64,000 bases of DNA from Eubacteriaceae bacterium (GCA_902362875.1 CABIYF010000009.1:39624-103623); one strand, 5' to 3'; shown: positions 37,413-45,679, counted from the first letter of the stretch. Program-made: numbers and translations. The notes: generated by a model from the sequence alone, not told the origin.

Positions 37413-37859
37413 ATGAGAAAGATTATTTTTAATAAAAAATTTCTTGCAGTTGTAGGAATCTGCTTATCTGTAGCCGGAGGATTTGCAATTAAACAAAAGA
37501 TTACAACTAAAGCAGCAGACCAAAGTTTTGAAGTCAATGGAATGAATGTCAGCATTCAGCAGTGCGAAGGAAAATCCGAGGAGATCATGGAAGAAGATTT
37601 AGATGAGACGATCTCTAACGAGGTAATGGCACTCGAAGAAAAAGGACACAACTACGAGATCGGAGATACGATCGAGACAGAAGAAGTAGCATTCGTGCCA
37701 ATGACAAAAGAAATTGATGATGAGACAGCATACAATGCATTTGGAACGATCACATCAAAGAGCGGAAAGAACTATGTTATCGTTGTAAAATCAGAAAAAG
37801 AACTGACACAGGATAATTTAGAGACTGTTGCAGAAGCAGTCAAAGAACAGGTAAAATAA
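37413..37859 (+). CDS. Small secreted or membrane-anchored protein of unknown function
   Basis: The start is placed at ATG 37413 behind AAGGAGGGATAACC; an upstream ATG at 37386 lies before this site. The 148-residue product has a basic start and one hydrophobic segment (about 8-23), then AAD, a possible signal-peptidase site. The acidic outside domain has no Cys and no motif I recognise. Upstream, ATACCC and GGGTAT (37352-37369) form an inverted repeat over a TATACT box, a likely promoter/operator. It is followed 25 bases later by pyrC, perhaps co-transcribed. Confidence 0.6.
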   Translation: MRKIIFNKKFLAVVGICLSVAGGFAIKQKITTKAADQSFEVNGMNVSIQQCEGKSEEIMEEDLDETISNEVMALEEKGHNYEIGDTIETEEVAFVPMTKEIDDETAYNAFGTITSKSGKNYVIVVKSEKELTQDNLETVAEAVKEQVK

Positions 37860-37884
37860 CAGCATACGATCGTGGAGGCAGATA

Positions 37885-39177
37885 ATGATTTTAATTAAGA
37901 ATGCAAGAGTGATGGATCCAGAGACTGGATTCGATCAGGTAACAGATATTTTATTAGACGGAGAGAAGATCGCAAAGATTGGAAAGGTAAATGATGAATC
38001 TGGAAAGGATGAATCAGGGAATGAAATTTCTGGCATCGAACAGATCATTGATGCCTCAGGAATGATCGCAGCACCGGGACTTATCGATGTACATGTACAT
38101 TTTCGTGATCCCGGATTTACATACAAAGAAGATTTAAACACAGGATCAGCCGCAGCTGCAGCTGGTGGATTTACAACTGTCGTATGTATGGCGAATACAA
38201 AACCAGTCGTTGATTCCGTGGACATTTATAAAGAGATTGAGAAAAGATGTGAACAGCTGCCAATCAAAGTATGGCAGGCAGCAGCCGTATCCAAAGGCTT
38301 TGAAGGAAAAGAATTAACAGATATGGATGCACTGTACGAAGCAGGAGTCCGTGGATTTACAGATGATGGAATTCCACTGATGGACGAGAAGATCGTAGAA
38401 GCGGCTATGAAGAAAGCCAAAGAATTAGATGTACCGATTAGTCTCCACGAAGAAGATCCTGCATACATCAAACAGCCAGGAGTCAATCAGGGAAAAGTCT
38501 CCGAACAATTAAACTACGGCGGAGCCTCATATATGGCAGAAGCAGTGATGGTAAAGAGAGATTGCGAATTAGCAGTAAAGACTGGAGCGAAAGTAGATAT
38601 TCAGCATATCAGCTCTGGTGTCGCAGTAGACTACGTCAAAGAAGCCAAAGAAAAAGGCGCCAATGTCTACGCTGAAGCATCACCACATCACTTTACACTG
38701 ACAGAAGAAGCCGTTCTAAAATACGGAACATTAGCAAGAATGAATCCACCACTTCGAACAGAAGAAGACAGACAGCGAATCATCAAAGGATTACAGGAAG
38801 GCACGATCGAGATTATAGCAACAGACCATGCACCACATTCCAAAGAAGAGAAAGACAAACCACTCGATCAGGCACCAAGCGGAATCACAGGAATCGAGAC
38901 ATCTCTGGCACTTGGAGTGACAGAACTTGTAGGCAAGGGATATCTATCCATGATGCAGCTTCTTGAGAAGATGACGATCAATCCTGCGAAGTTATACAAT
39001 ATGGAACAGGGAAGATTACAGGAAGGAAAACCTGCAGATGTTGTACTATTTGATCCAGAGGAAGAATGGGAAGTCAAGGAATATAAATCTAAGGCAACGA
39101 ATTCTCCATTTACTGGGTGGAAGTTAAAAGGTAAGGTGAAATATACGATCTGTGATGGTAAGATCGTAGAAATTTAA
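37885..39177 (+). CDS. pyrC: Dihydroorotase
   Basis: This 430-residue amidohydrolase closes carbamoyl-aspartate to dihydroorotate in pyrimidine synthesis. The metal-binding motif HVHFRDPG is near 70-77, followed by TYKEDLNTGSAAAAAGGFTTV, with further ligand His in DIQHISSG and the catalytic Asp in ATDHAPHS. It is the long class I type (about 425 residues). GTGGAGGCAGATA precedes the ATG. Other pyr genes are not adjacent. A glutamate-rich insert at about 38-51 (ESGKDESGNEISG) is unusual for the family. Confidence 0.95.
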   Translation: MILIKNARVMDPETGFDQVTDILLDGEKIAKIGKVNDESGKDESGNEISGIEQIIDASGMIAAPGLIDVHVHFRDPGFTYKEDLNTGSAAAAAGGFTTVVCMANTKPVVDSVDIYKEIEKRCEQLPIKVWQAAAVSKGFEGKELTDMDALYEAGVRGFTDDGIPLMDEKIVEAAMKKAKELDVPISLHEEDPAYIKQPGVNQGKVSEQLNYGGASYMAEAVMVKRDCELAVKTGAKVDIQHISSGVAVDYVKEAKEKGANVYAEASPHHFTLTEEAVLKYGTLARMNPPLRTEEDRQRIIKGLQEGTIEIIATDHAPHSKEEKDKPLDQAPSGITGIETSLALGVTELVGKGYLSMMQLLEKMTINPAKLYNMEQGRLQEGKPADVVLFDPEEEWEVKEYKSKATNSPFTGWKLKGKVKYTICDGKIVEI

Positions 39178-39258
39178 AGTGTATGTAAGTGATGGATTAA
39201 ACTTTATAATTAAGATTGGTGAAGACAGTGATATATTTTAGAATGTTGATGAAATATA

Positions 39259-39287
39259 TTGACAAATATAGATAAGTAAGATATTCT
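39259..39287 (+). promoter_or_regulatory. Promoter of a candidate small RNA
   Basis: TTGACA (39259-39264) and TATTCT (39282-39287) are 17 bases apart, pointing to a hairpin terminator only ~115 bases downstream. Confidence 0.68.
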
Positions 39288-39293
39288 ATAAAT

Positions 39294-39410
39294 AGAAAAG
39301 GTATTGCCGATAGACGGCTAGTCCAATTATAGAGAGAACATAAGTAAACGGAAGAAAACAAAATCGTTAAGAATTATGTAGCATAATCTTAAGATTTTGT
39401 TTTCTTTTTT
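39294..39410 (+). ncRNA. Candidate small RNA or short leader transcript
   Basis: A near-consensus promoter and a strong terminator frame about 117 bases with no reading frame. The body contains a small hairpin GCCG-ATAGA-CGGC (about 39306-39318). The end is a long stem: GAAAACAAAATC pairs with GATTTTGTTTTC, extended by TTAAGA/TCTTAA and TTATG/CATAA with single bulges, followed by six T (39405-39410). Either a stand-alone small RNA or an attenuated leader of the membrane protein gene at 39478. Confidence 0.5.
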
Positions 39411-39477
39411 GATGCTTTTCTTTTGTATAATAGGGGTATAGATGCAGAATAGGGATATAAATGGAGGTGGAAAAGGT

Positions 39478-39876
39478 ATGATAAAGAAGAGGGTATGGAT
39501 TTTGGTTGGAATATATTTTATTTTAGGACTTGTTATAGGTTATTTTACAAGCATAAGAGCAGATCTTCCAAAAAATATTTATATGATATTTGATGATGCG
39601 ATTCCTGTGATAGTCCTGATTCTTTTGTGTGTTATTTTTTCTAAGACTAGAAAAGATGCGTGGAGAAACAGCATTGGATTGGGAGTAGGATTAGCATTTG
39701 GACATGATATTTATTGGAATGTCAGTTTGTACCTTGATCTTGGAAGAGGAAATACAGGATATATTATGAAAGGAATCACTCAGGCAATGTTTACAATCAT
39801 AGGAGTTGTAGTGATTGTGTTGATTTTACAGATGATAAAGTCTGTATTCATAAAATATATAACAAAAAAACAATAA
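39478..39876 (+). CDS. Four-helix membrane protein of unknown function
   Basis: The start is ATG 39478, preceded by GGAGGTGGAAAAGGT; an upstream in-frame ATG at 39442 lies before that site. The 132-residue protein has four membrane segments (about 5-24, 37-55, 65-85, 96-118) and a basic C-terminus. I do not recognise the family. It lies 22 bases before a lipoprotein gene and may be co-transcribed with it and apbE. Confidence 0.6.
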   Translation: MIKKRVWILVGIYFILGLVIGYFTSIRADLPKNIYMIFDDAIPVIVLILLCVIFSKTRKDAWRNSIGLGVGLAFGHDIYWNVSLYLDLGRGNTGYIMKGITQAMFTIIGVVVIVLILQMIKSVFIKYITKKQ

Positions 39877-39898
39877 GATGATTGAAAGGGGAATCATT

Positions 39899-41197
39899 AT
39901 GAGGAAGTTAGGAAAAGGTACTTTATTATTAGTGAGTGCTGTTATGGCAGCAGCATTATTTACAGGGTGTGGGAAGGAAAATAGTCAAGGAATAACAACG
40001 AAGAAAGACGAAGTTTACGCAACGATCAAGAAAAGTGATCAATCAATGTCAGCAGAAGAGATTTGTGCATGGCTTGATTATGGAGTGAAAAATTACACAC
40101 AGTTTCAAAATGAGGTAATGGAATTGTCTTATTGTTCTGATGATATGGTGGTTCTTTCTGACTCTGTGGGAAGTGTGGTGTATGACAGAAATAAAAAGAA
40201 AGTGATAGCAGCTGTTGACCTTGATAAAATTGGATGTGATCACTTTAACAGTGAGGGGGATGAAGAAAATCCAGGATTAGAAACTAAGGTCAAGGTATCA
40301 AAAGATGAAAAATGGATGATCGTATACAATAAATTACAAGGAAAGGTTGACGGAAAGATTTATGCATATTCATTAGAAGACATGAATATAAAGAAACTCT
40401 CTAAAATAGAACCAACAAAAGAAATCAATAAAAAAGATGATCTGTATCAGAAAATCATAAAAGATAATAAAAACAGAATAAAAGATTCAAGTAGTCTGTC
40501 AGGAAAGATCGGCGATCAGATTCGTGCAATGGATGTATCAGCAAGTCCATATCTATATGCGTGGAAAGATGCCAAAGAAAATAAAAATCAGTCAGCACTT
40601 GTGGTAGACAAAGATGGTTTAAAACTATATACTTTATCAGGAAAACAAAATCAGCCGAAAGTACAAAGTGAGCAGATTAATCTTCATACACAAGCAACAG
40701 CAAAAATAGATACAAAATTGCCGGAATATCACTACACAGGAAAAGATAAACGAGTAAAAGCAGTGTTTGAAGAAACGAAAAAGACATATGAAGACAATAA
40801 AGAAGAAAATATTGTAATCATTCCAATGATTGATGTCTATAAGATTATTGATACAAAAAATGGTGCAAAAGTATATGCAAATTTTTGGTGTGAAACATAC
40901 TATCGTTATGGAAGTTTATTAAAGGATTATTCTGCTGGAAGTTATCCTGGAGTTATGTATTTAAAGAAAACAAACGATGGTTATAAAGTAACAAAAGCAA
41001 AATACGCACAAGATGGAGCATTATTAGAAGAATCCATTTACAAATTGTGTAAAGGACATCCAATCGTAGCAGTAAAAATGCTTAAAGACTCTATTTCAGA
41101 CAGACAAAGAAAACAAGCGCTGAAAAAATATATTGGACAAAATAATTTAAAAATAAAAGCTTATAAGGAATACGGCTGGCAGTATATCAATTTATAA
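39899..41197 (+). CDS. Lipoprotein of unknown function
   Basis: The start is ATG 39899 behind AAAGGGGAATCATT. The 432-residue protein has a lipoprotein signal peptide ending in the lipobox AALFTGC, so it is anchored outside the membrane at Cys24. The mature part is Lys- and Asp-rich without further membrane segments, Cys clusters or a motif I can name. It lies 21 bases before apbE, another lipoprotein gene. A shared envelope function is possible but unproven. Confidence 0.65.
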   Translation: MRKLGKGTLLLVSAVMAAALFTGCGKENSQGITTKKDEVYATIKKSDQSMSAEEICAWLDYGVKNYTQFQNEVMELSYCSDDMVVLSDSVGSVVYDRNKKKVIAAVDLDKIGCDHFNSEGDEENPGLETKVKVSKDEKWMIVYNKLQGKVDGKIYAYSLEDMNIKKLSKIEPTKEINKKDDLYQKIIKDNKNRIKDSSSLSGKIGDQIRAMDVSASPYLYAWKDAKENKNQSALVVDKDGLKLYTLSGKQNQPKVQSEQINLHTQATAKIDTKLPEYHYTGKDKRVKAVFEETKKTYEDNKEENIVIIPMIDVYKIIDTKNGAKVYANFWCETYYRYGSLLKDYSAGSYPGVMYLKKTNDGYKVTKAKYAQDGALLEESIYKLCKGHPIVAVKMLKDSISDRQRKQALKKYIGQNNLKIKAYKEYGWQYINL

Positions 41198-41217
41198 AAA
41201 ATAAAAAGGAGTTCTCC

Positions 41218-42294
41218 ATGAAATTAACATTCAAAAAAACAATCGCAGGCCTCTTATGTTTAAGCATGATCCCAGCTATGATGACCGGCTGCAAAAAGAA
41301 AACAACAACCTATAGCCACACAGACTTTGCCATGGGAACAGTCACAAACATTACACTCTACGGAACAAGTGACAACTTAGAGCAGACAGAACAAAAGATC
41401 ATCAATATGGAAAAGAAACTAGAGAAACAACAATTATCATGGAGACTAAAAAGCTCTCAAGTTTCAAAAATAAACGAAGAATTAGAGAAAAACAACGGAA
41501 AAACAAAAGTTACAGGATCATTAAAAGGCTGGTTACAACAAGCAATCAAGATCAGTCAGGATTCCTACGCAGACGGAAGAAACACCGTAGATCCAACGAT
41601 CGGAGCCTTAACAAAACTCTGGGACTTCGAATCAAGCAATCCAAAGGTACCAGATGCAAGCAAAATCAAAAAAGCAATCAGTGGCGACCTCTCAGAAAAC
41701 AGCCAGCACGTCACAGTCAAAGACAACGGAGAAATCCTAGCATGTGACAAAGAAACCAAGATAGATCTAGGAGCTTACGGAAAAGGAATCGGAACTGACG
41801 AAGCCATCAAACTCATCAAAAAAGACAAAGAAATCACAGGAGCCATGGTAGCCCTAGGAGGCAGTATCGCCATCTACGGAGAAAAATCCGACGGCTCCGA
41901 CTGGAACGTAGGAATCCAAGACCCAAACGGCCAAGACGGAGAAGTCCTAGGCGGAGTTAAAGTAAAATCCGGCACAAGCATCTCAACATCTGGAGATTAC
42001 GAAAAATACTTCACCGACAAAAAAACAGGCAAACGCTATTTCCACATCCTAGACTCCAAAACAGGCTACAGCGTAAAAACAGACATCAGATCATGCACGA
42101 TCATCTGTGATTCAGGACTAAACGCCGACGGACTATCCACAGCATGTTTCAGCTTAGGAGTAAAGAAAAGCCAGAAATTGTTAAAGAAATATAACGCAAA
42201 GGCTGTTTTTGTAGATAAAAACAATAACGTATATGTAAGCGATGGAGTGGAATTTACATTAACAGCAAAAGATTATAAAGTTTTAAATTTGTAG
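41218..42294 (+). CDS. apbE: FAD:protein FMN transferase ApbE, lipoprotein form
   Basis: This 358-residue enzyme attaches FMN covalently to Thr or Ser of flavoproteins (for example RnfG/RnfD, NqrC) on the outside of the membrane. The signal peptide ends in the lipobox MMTGC. Family motifs are TDFAMGTVTNITLYG, DGRNTVDPTIGALTKLWDF, KIDLGAYGKGIGTDEA and GLNADGLSTACFSLG with the metal-binding Asp. Codon use between about 41500 and 42110 is rich in C-ending and CAA codons, unlike its neighbours. Its stop codon lies inside the arm of the palindrome that follows. No Rnf genes are in the window. Confidence 0.92.
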   Translation: MKLTFKKTIAGLLCLSMIPAMMTGCKKKTTTYSHTDFAMGTVTNITLYGTSDNLEQTEQKIINMEKKLEKQQLSWRLKSSQVSKINEELEKNNGKTKVTGSLKGWLQQAIKISQDSYADGRNTVDPTIGALTKLWDFESSNPKVPDASKIKKAISGDLSENSQHVTVKDNGEILACDKETKIDLGAYGKGIGTDEAIKLIKKDKEITGAMVALGGSIAIYGEKSDGSDWNVGIQDPNGQDGEVLGGVKVKSGTSISTSGDYEKYFTDKKTGKRYFHILDSKTGYSVKTDIRSCTIICDSGLNADGLSTACFSLGVKKSQKLLKKYNAKAVFVDKNNNVYVSDGVEFTLTAKDYKVLNL

Positions 42295-42573
42295 TTGGCC
42301 AACTGTAGATTTTGAGTATATGATAAAAAATAAATAAACGATCGGAAGAGCAGCTAGAGAATTTTCCTCACGTTTTTTACAGATCGCTGATCCGCCGGCT
42401 TTCCTTGCGAACTCGCCTTCAAAGGTATTTAGACCAGAACTCTTTGAGGCTCAAACAGCGCACCAAGCCGGCTGCGAATCCGTAAAAAACGTGGCAAAAT
42501 TCTAATGCTGCCCTTCCGATCGTTTATTTATTTTTTATCATATACCAGAAGTCTAAAGTGTGGACAATTACAA
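42289..42573. repeat. Long palindromic element, family A, copy 2
   Basis: This is a 285-bp imperfect palindrome. Outer arms TTGTAGTTGGCCAACT and AGTGTGGACAATTACAA (complementary with mismatches) enclose GTATATGATAAAAAATAAAT and its complement (42526-42545), then AAACGATCGGAAG/CTTCCGATCGTTT, ACGTTTTTTAC/GTAAAAAACGT, and the shared core with a CCGGCTT/AAGCCGG stem and the TTCAAAG/CTTTGA tip. The apbE stop codon TAG (42292-42294) is inside the left arm. No coding capacity. Confidence 0.9.
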
Positions 42574-42588
42574 GATTGAAAAATTTAA

Positions 42589-42684
42589 GTGGGTGTATAT
42601 GTTAAACGTTAGCAACTTCCAATTTATGTAGCGGCAGACAGAGTGTTTATTATAAACACCAATACAGTAAAACATACACACTCC
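42589..42684. repeat. Degenerate B-type palindrome
   Basis: GTGGGTGTATATGTT (42589-42603) and AACATACACACTCC (42671-42684) are inverted arms around a perfect inner hairpin GTGTTTA-TTA-TAAACAC. The stretch GGCAGACAGAGTGTT resembles GCAGACAGAATGTT in the B element at 55.57 kb, so this is probably a shortened relative of the B copies at 49391 and 55526. Confidence 0.5.
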
Positions 42685-42692
42685 GTAGAGGT

Positions 42693-42721
42693 TTGAATAA
42701 CGTAAATTATTTGAATATTAT
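42693..42721 (+). promoter_or_regulatory. Promoter of a structured RNA gene
   Basis: TTGAAT (42693-42698) and TATTAT (42716-42721) are 17 bases apart. The predicted start lies at about 42727-42729, exactly at the first base of the long closing stem of the RNA. Confidence 0.78.
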
Positions 42722-42726
42722 AAAAA

Positions 42727-42858
42727 GAGATCATGTGTCGGCAACCGTACGAACACGTCTGCACTTAGCGAGTGGATGGTCGAATGACCATTTAGGAGCT
42801 TAGTACAGTTACGTGAGAGTCCGAACGAAAGTGGGTTGCAGACACATGATCTCTTTTT
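42727..42858 (+). ncRNA. Compact structured RNA of unknown family, about 132 nt
   Basis: The 5' end GAGATCATGTGTC (42727-42739) pairs perfectly with the 3' end GACACATGATCTC (42841-42853), which is followed by TTTTT: a terminator formed by joining the two ends. After a single mismatch the stem continues as GCAACC (42741-42746) with GGTTGC (42834-42839). Inside are a 6-bp hairpin ATGGTC-GAAT-GACCAT (42776-42791), CACT/AGTG, and CACGT/ACGTG. An alternative pairing GTCTGCA (42757-42763) with TGCAGAC (42837-42843) could compete with the closing stem. It lacks the hallmark motifs of SRP RNA, RNase P RNA, 6S or tmRNA. It lies ~150 bases before pstS. Confidence 0.75.
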
Positions 42859-42893
42859 ATAATATTCCACCAATAATTTCCGCTATTCAAAAT

Positions 42894-42940
42894 TTTACAT
42901 TTAACAAAAACTTTACACAACTCTTCTTTTTGATTTTACA
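42894..42940 (+). promoter_or_regulatory. Pho-box-like repeats upstream of pstS
   Basis: TTTACA at 42894, TTAACA at 42901, TTTACA at 42912 and TTTACA at 42935 resemble PhoP-binding repeats (TT[A/T/C]ACA, ~11-base period): 42901 and 42912 are 11 apart, and 42912 and 42935 are 23 apart. A weak -10 region follows near 42953-42963, as expected for an activator-dependent promoter. PhoP and PhoR are encoded at the end of the operon. Confidence 0.6.
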
Positions 42941-43004
42941 TTTCCCAAGTAACATAATATCTGTAATTGATACGAACACAAAGTTCAAAAGGAGAGAAAG
43001 AACT

Positions 43005-43889
43005 ATGAGAAAGAAATTATTAACATTAGCAGTAGCAACAGTAGCAGCATCAAGCCTTTTAACAGGATGTGGCGGAAGCTCAAGTAATGATAAGAAAGCA
43101 GCATCTGATGAAAATATCACAGCAGTATCCAGAGAAGATGGATCAGGAACAAGAGGAGCTTTCATTGAGTTATTCGGAATTGAACAGAAAGATAAAGATG
43201 GAAATAAAGTAGATAAAACAACATCAAGTGTACAGATCACAAACTCAACATCTGTAATGATGACAACAGTTGCAGAAAACAAAGCAGCCATTGGATACAT
43301 ATCTTTAGGATCTTTAAATGATACAGTAAAAGCAGTTAAGATCGACGGAGCTGAGGCGAGTGTTGATACTGTAAAAGATGGATCATACAAGATCGTTCGT
43401 CCATTTAATATCGTAACAAAAGATAAATTAAGCAAACAGGCTCAGGACTTTGAAAACTACATCATGAGTGCAGATGGACAGAAGATCATTCAGGATAATG
43501 GATATATCAAAGCAGACGAGAAAGCACCAGCTTACAAATCAAACGGAGCAAAAGGTAAAGTTGTTGTTGGTGGATCTTCTTCAGTAACACCAGTTATGGA
43601 AAAATTAAAAGAAGCATATGCAAAAGCAAACAAAGACGTAACAGTTGAAGTACAGCAGAGTGACTCAACAACAGGTGTTACAAATGCGATCGAAGGAACA
43701 TGTGATATCGGTATGGCATCTCGTGATCTTGCAGACAGCGAAGCTAAAAAAGGTGTGAAAGCAACAGTTATCGCAAAAGATGGTATCGCAGTTATCGTAA
43801 ATAAAGACAGCAAAGTTGATGAATTAACAAGTGCTCAGGTAAAAGATATCTACACAGGAAAAACAACAAAATGGGCAGATATTAAATAA
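43005..43889 (+). CDS. pstS: Phosphate-binding lipoprotein PstS, circularly permuted
   Basis: The start is ATG 43005, preceded by AAAGGAGAGAAAGAACT. The 294-residue protein has a lipobox SLLTGC. Phosphate-contact motifs are present but in swapped order: ISREDGSGTR-like AVSREDGSGTRGAF comes first (about 44-57), while GGSSSVTPVMEKLKEAY, IEGTCDIGMASRDL and VIAKDGIAVIVN, usually at the N-terminus, come after residue 185. It is therefore a circular permutation of the standard PstS fold. It binds phosphate outside the cell and hands it to PstCA. First gene of the operon. Confidence 0.93.
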   Translation: MRKKLLTLAVATVAASSLLTGCGGSSSNDKKAASDENITAVSREDGSGTRGAFIELFGIEQKDKDGNKVDKTTSSVQITNSTSVMMTTVAENKAAIGYISLGSLNDTVKAVKIDGAEASVDTVKDGSYKIVRPFNIVTKDKLSKQAQDFENYIMSADGQKIIQDNGYIKADEKAPAYKSNGAKGKVVVGGSSSVTPVMEKLKEAYAKANKDVTVEVQQSDSTTGVTNAIEGTCDIGMASRDLADSEAKKGVKATVIAKDGIAVIVNKDSKVDELTSAQVKDIYTGKTTKWADIK

Positions 43890-43921
43890 GAGAGAATCAT
43901 CAATATAAAGGAATGGTAAGA

Positions 43922-44770
43922 ATGAAGAAATATTCAGAAAAAATCATGCATGTCGTATTCTTGCTCGCAGCATGTGCCTCAATTTTGGCAGTAATTTTGA
44001 TCTGTGCATTTCTGTTCATAAATGGAGTTCCTACAATTGGGAAGATCGGACTTGGAAATTTTGTATTAGGAAAGATTTGGATGCCAAAGAGTGGAATCTT
44101 TGGCATCTTCCCAATGATTATAGGAAGTATTTATGTAACAGCGGGTGCAATCTTAGTTGGAGTTCCAGTTGGAATCCTTGCAGCAATCTATATGGCAAAA
44201 TTTTGTAATGAACGAGTTTATAAAATAGTAAAGCCAGCAGTTGATCTTCTGGCAGGAATCCCATCCGTTGTATATGGATTCTTTGGAATGGTTGTATTAG
44301 TACCAACTTTCCGTAATATGTTTGGAAATGGTAACTGTGTATTTACAGCATCTATCTTACTTGGGATCATGATTCTTCCAACAATTATCGGAGTATCAGA
44401 AAGTGCGATCCGTGCAGTGCCAGACAGTTATTATGAAGGATCTTTAGGACTTGGAGCAAGCCATGAGAGAAGCGTATTTTTTGCAGTATTACCTGCAGCA
44501 AAATCAGGAATTCTTGCAGGAGTTGTATTAGGAATCGGACGTGCGATTGGTGAGACAATGGCCGTTGTAATGGTAGCCGGAAATCAGGCAATCATTCCAG
44601 ATGGAATGTTCTCTGGAGTTCGTACTTTAACTTCTAATATCGTCCTTGAAATGGGATATGCAACAGACCTTCACAGAGAAGCATTGATTGCAACAGCAGT
44701 TGTATTATTTGTATTTATCTTAATGATCAACCTTTGTTTTGCAGTATTAAAGAGCAAGGAGGAACATTAA
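43922..44770 (+). CDS. pstC: Phosphate ABC transporter permease PstC
   Basis: About 282 residues with six membrane segments. The binding-protein-dependent transport signature is in the loop GSLGLGASHERSVFFAVLPAAKSGILAG, and the FGIFPMIIGSIYVTAGA segment is typical of PstC. The start ATG 43922 fits AAGGA nine bases before it; ATG 43913, three codons earlier, abuts that site. It forms the membrane channel with PstA. It lies 32 bases after pstS and is almost contiguous with pstA. Confidence 0.95.
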   Translation: MKKYSEKIMHVVFLLAACASILAVILICAFLFINGVPTIGKIGLGNFVLGKIWMPKSGIFGIFPMIIGSIYVTAGAILVGVPVGILAAIYMAKFCNERVYKIVKPAVDLLAGIPSVVYGFFGMVVLVPTFRNMFGNGNCVFTASILLGIMILPTIIGVSESAIRAVPDSYYEGSLGLGASHERSVFFAVLPAAKSGILAGVVLGIGRAIGETMAVVMVAGNQAIIPDGMFSGVRTLTSNIVLEMGYATDLHREALIATAVVLFVFILMINLCFAVLKSKEEH

Positions 44771-44771
44771 A

Positions 44772-45674
44772 ATGGAAGCGGTGAGAGAAATGGAATCAGT
44801 AGAAAAAATCCAGGCAATCAATAAAACGTCCTGGAAACAAAGAATGAAATCATATAAAAGAACGCCGTTATCCTTTGTGTTATGGCTTCTTGTAAATGTT
44901 GCAATGATCGCAACGGTTGCAGTACTGGCATATTTAATTGTATATATCCTTGTAAATGGAGTGCCATACTTAAATTCACAATTATTTGAACTAAAATACA
45001 CGAGTGAGAATGCATCCGTATTCCCAGCGATCATCAATACATTGATCATGACAGTCTTATCATTATTATTTGCAGTGCCACTTGGAATATTTGCAGCAAT
45101 CTATTTAGTAGAGTATGCAAAACGTGGAAATAAATTAGTTGAGATCGTTCGATTAACAGCAGAGACATTATCAGGAATTCCATCGATTGTTTATGGATTA
45201 TTTGGTATGTTATTTTTCGTAAAAGCACTAGGATGGGGATTATGTCTGTTATCCGGAGCGGCAACAATGGCGATCATGATCTTGCCTTTAATTATGAGAA
45301 CGACAGAAGAAGCATTAAAATCTGTACCTGATTCTTACAGAGAAGGAAGTTTTGGACTTGGAGCAGGAAAGTTAAGAACCGTATTTCGTATTATCCTGCC
45401 ATCAGCAGTTCCTGGAATCTTATCAGGAGTTATTTTAGGAATCGGACGTATCGTCGGTGAGACAGCAGCATTAATGTATACAGCAGGTACGATCGCAGAG
45501 ATTCCAGCAAATGTTATGGGATCTGGACGTACACTGGCACTTCACATGTATGTATTATCCTGCGAGGGATTACATATCAATCAGGCATATGCAACAGCCG
45601 TTGTATTACTTCTGATCGTGCTTGTGATCAACGCCGTATCTTCATTTATTGCAAAACGAATTACGAAAGGGTAA
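44772..45674 (+). CDS. pstA: Phosphate ABC transporter permease PstA
   Basis: This 300-residue protein has a 40-residue cytoplasmic start, six membrane segments and the permease loop [29 protein letters not shown]. The [13 protein letters not shown] segment is shared with PstC. AAGGAGGAACATTAAA, inside the end of pstC, precedes its ATG. It completes the phosphate channel. Confidence 0.96.
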   Translation: MEAVREMESVEKIQAINKTSWKQRMKSYKRTPLSFVLWLLVNVAMIATVAVLAYLIVYILVNGVPYLNSQLFELKYTSENASVFPAIINTLIMTVLSLLFAVPLGIFAAIYLVEYAKRGNKLVEIVRLTAETLSGIPSIVYGLFGMLFFVKALGWGLCLLSGAATMAIMILPLIMRTTEEALKSVPDSYREGSFGLGAGKLRTVFRIILPSAVPGILSGVILGIGRIVGETAALMYTAGTIAEIPANVMGSGRTLALHMYVLSCEGLHINQAYATAVVLLLIVLVINAVSSFIAKRITKG

Positions 45675-45679
45675 CCAAT

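Noticed and set aside
42722..42858. Structured RNA read as 6S, SRP, RNase P or a hammerhead ribozyme
   Set aside because: The SRP tetraloop domain, RNase P conserved regions, 6S central bubble with flanking pattern and the CTGATGA hammerhead core are all missing.
42813..43004. Extended N-terminus for pstS beginning inside the structured RNA
   Set aside because: The lipobox signal peptide and ribosome site place the start at 43005; the extension has no signal-peptide logic.
42887..43435. 182-codon minus-strand frame opposite pstS
   Set aside because: It mirrors pstS codons and covers the Pho-box region; no start signal.
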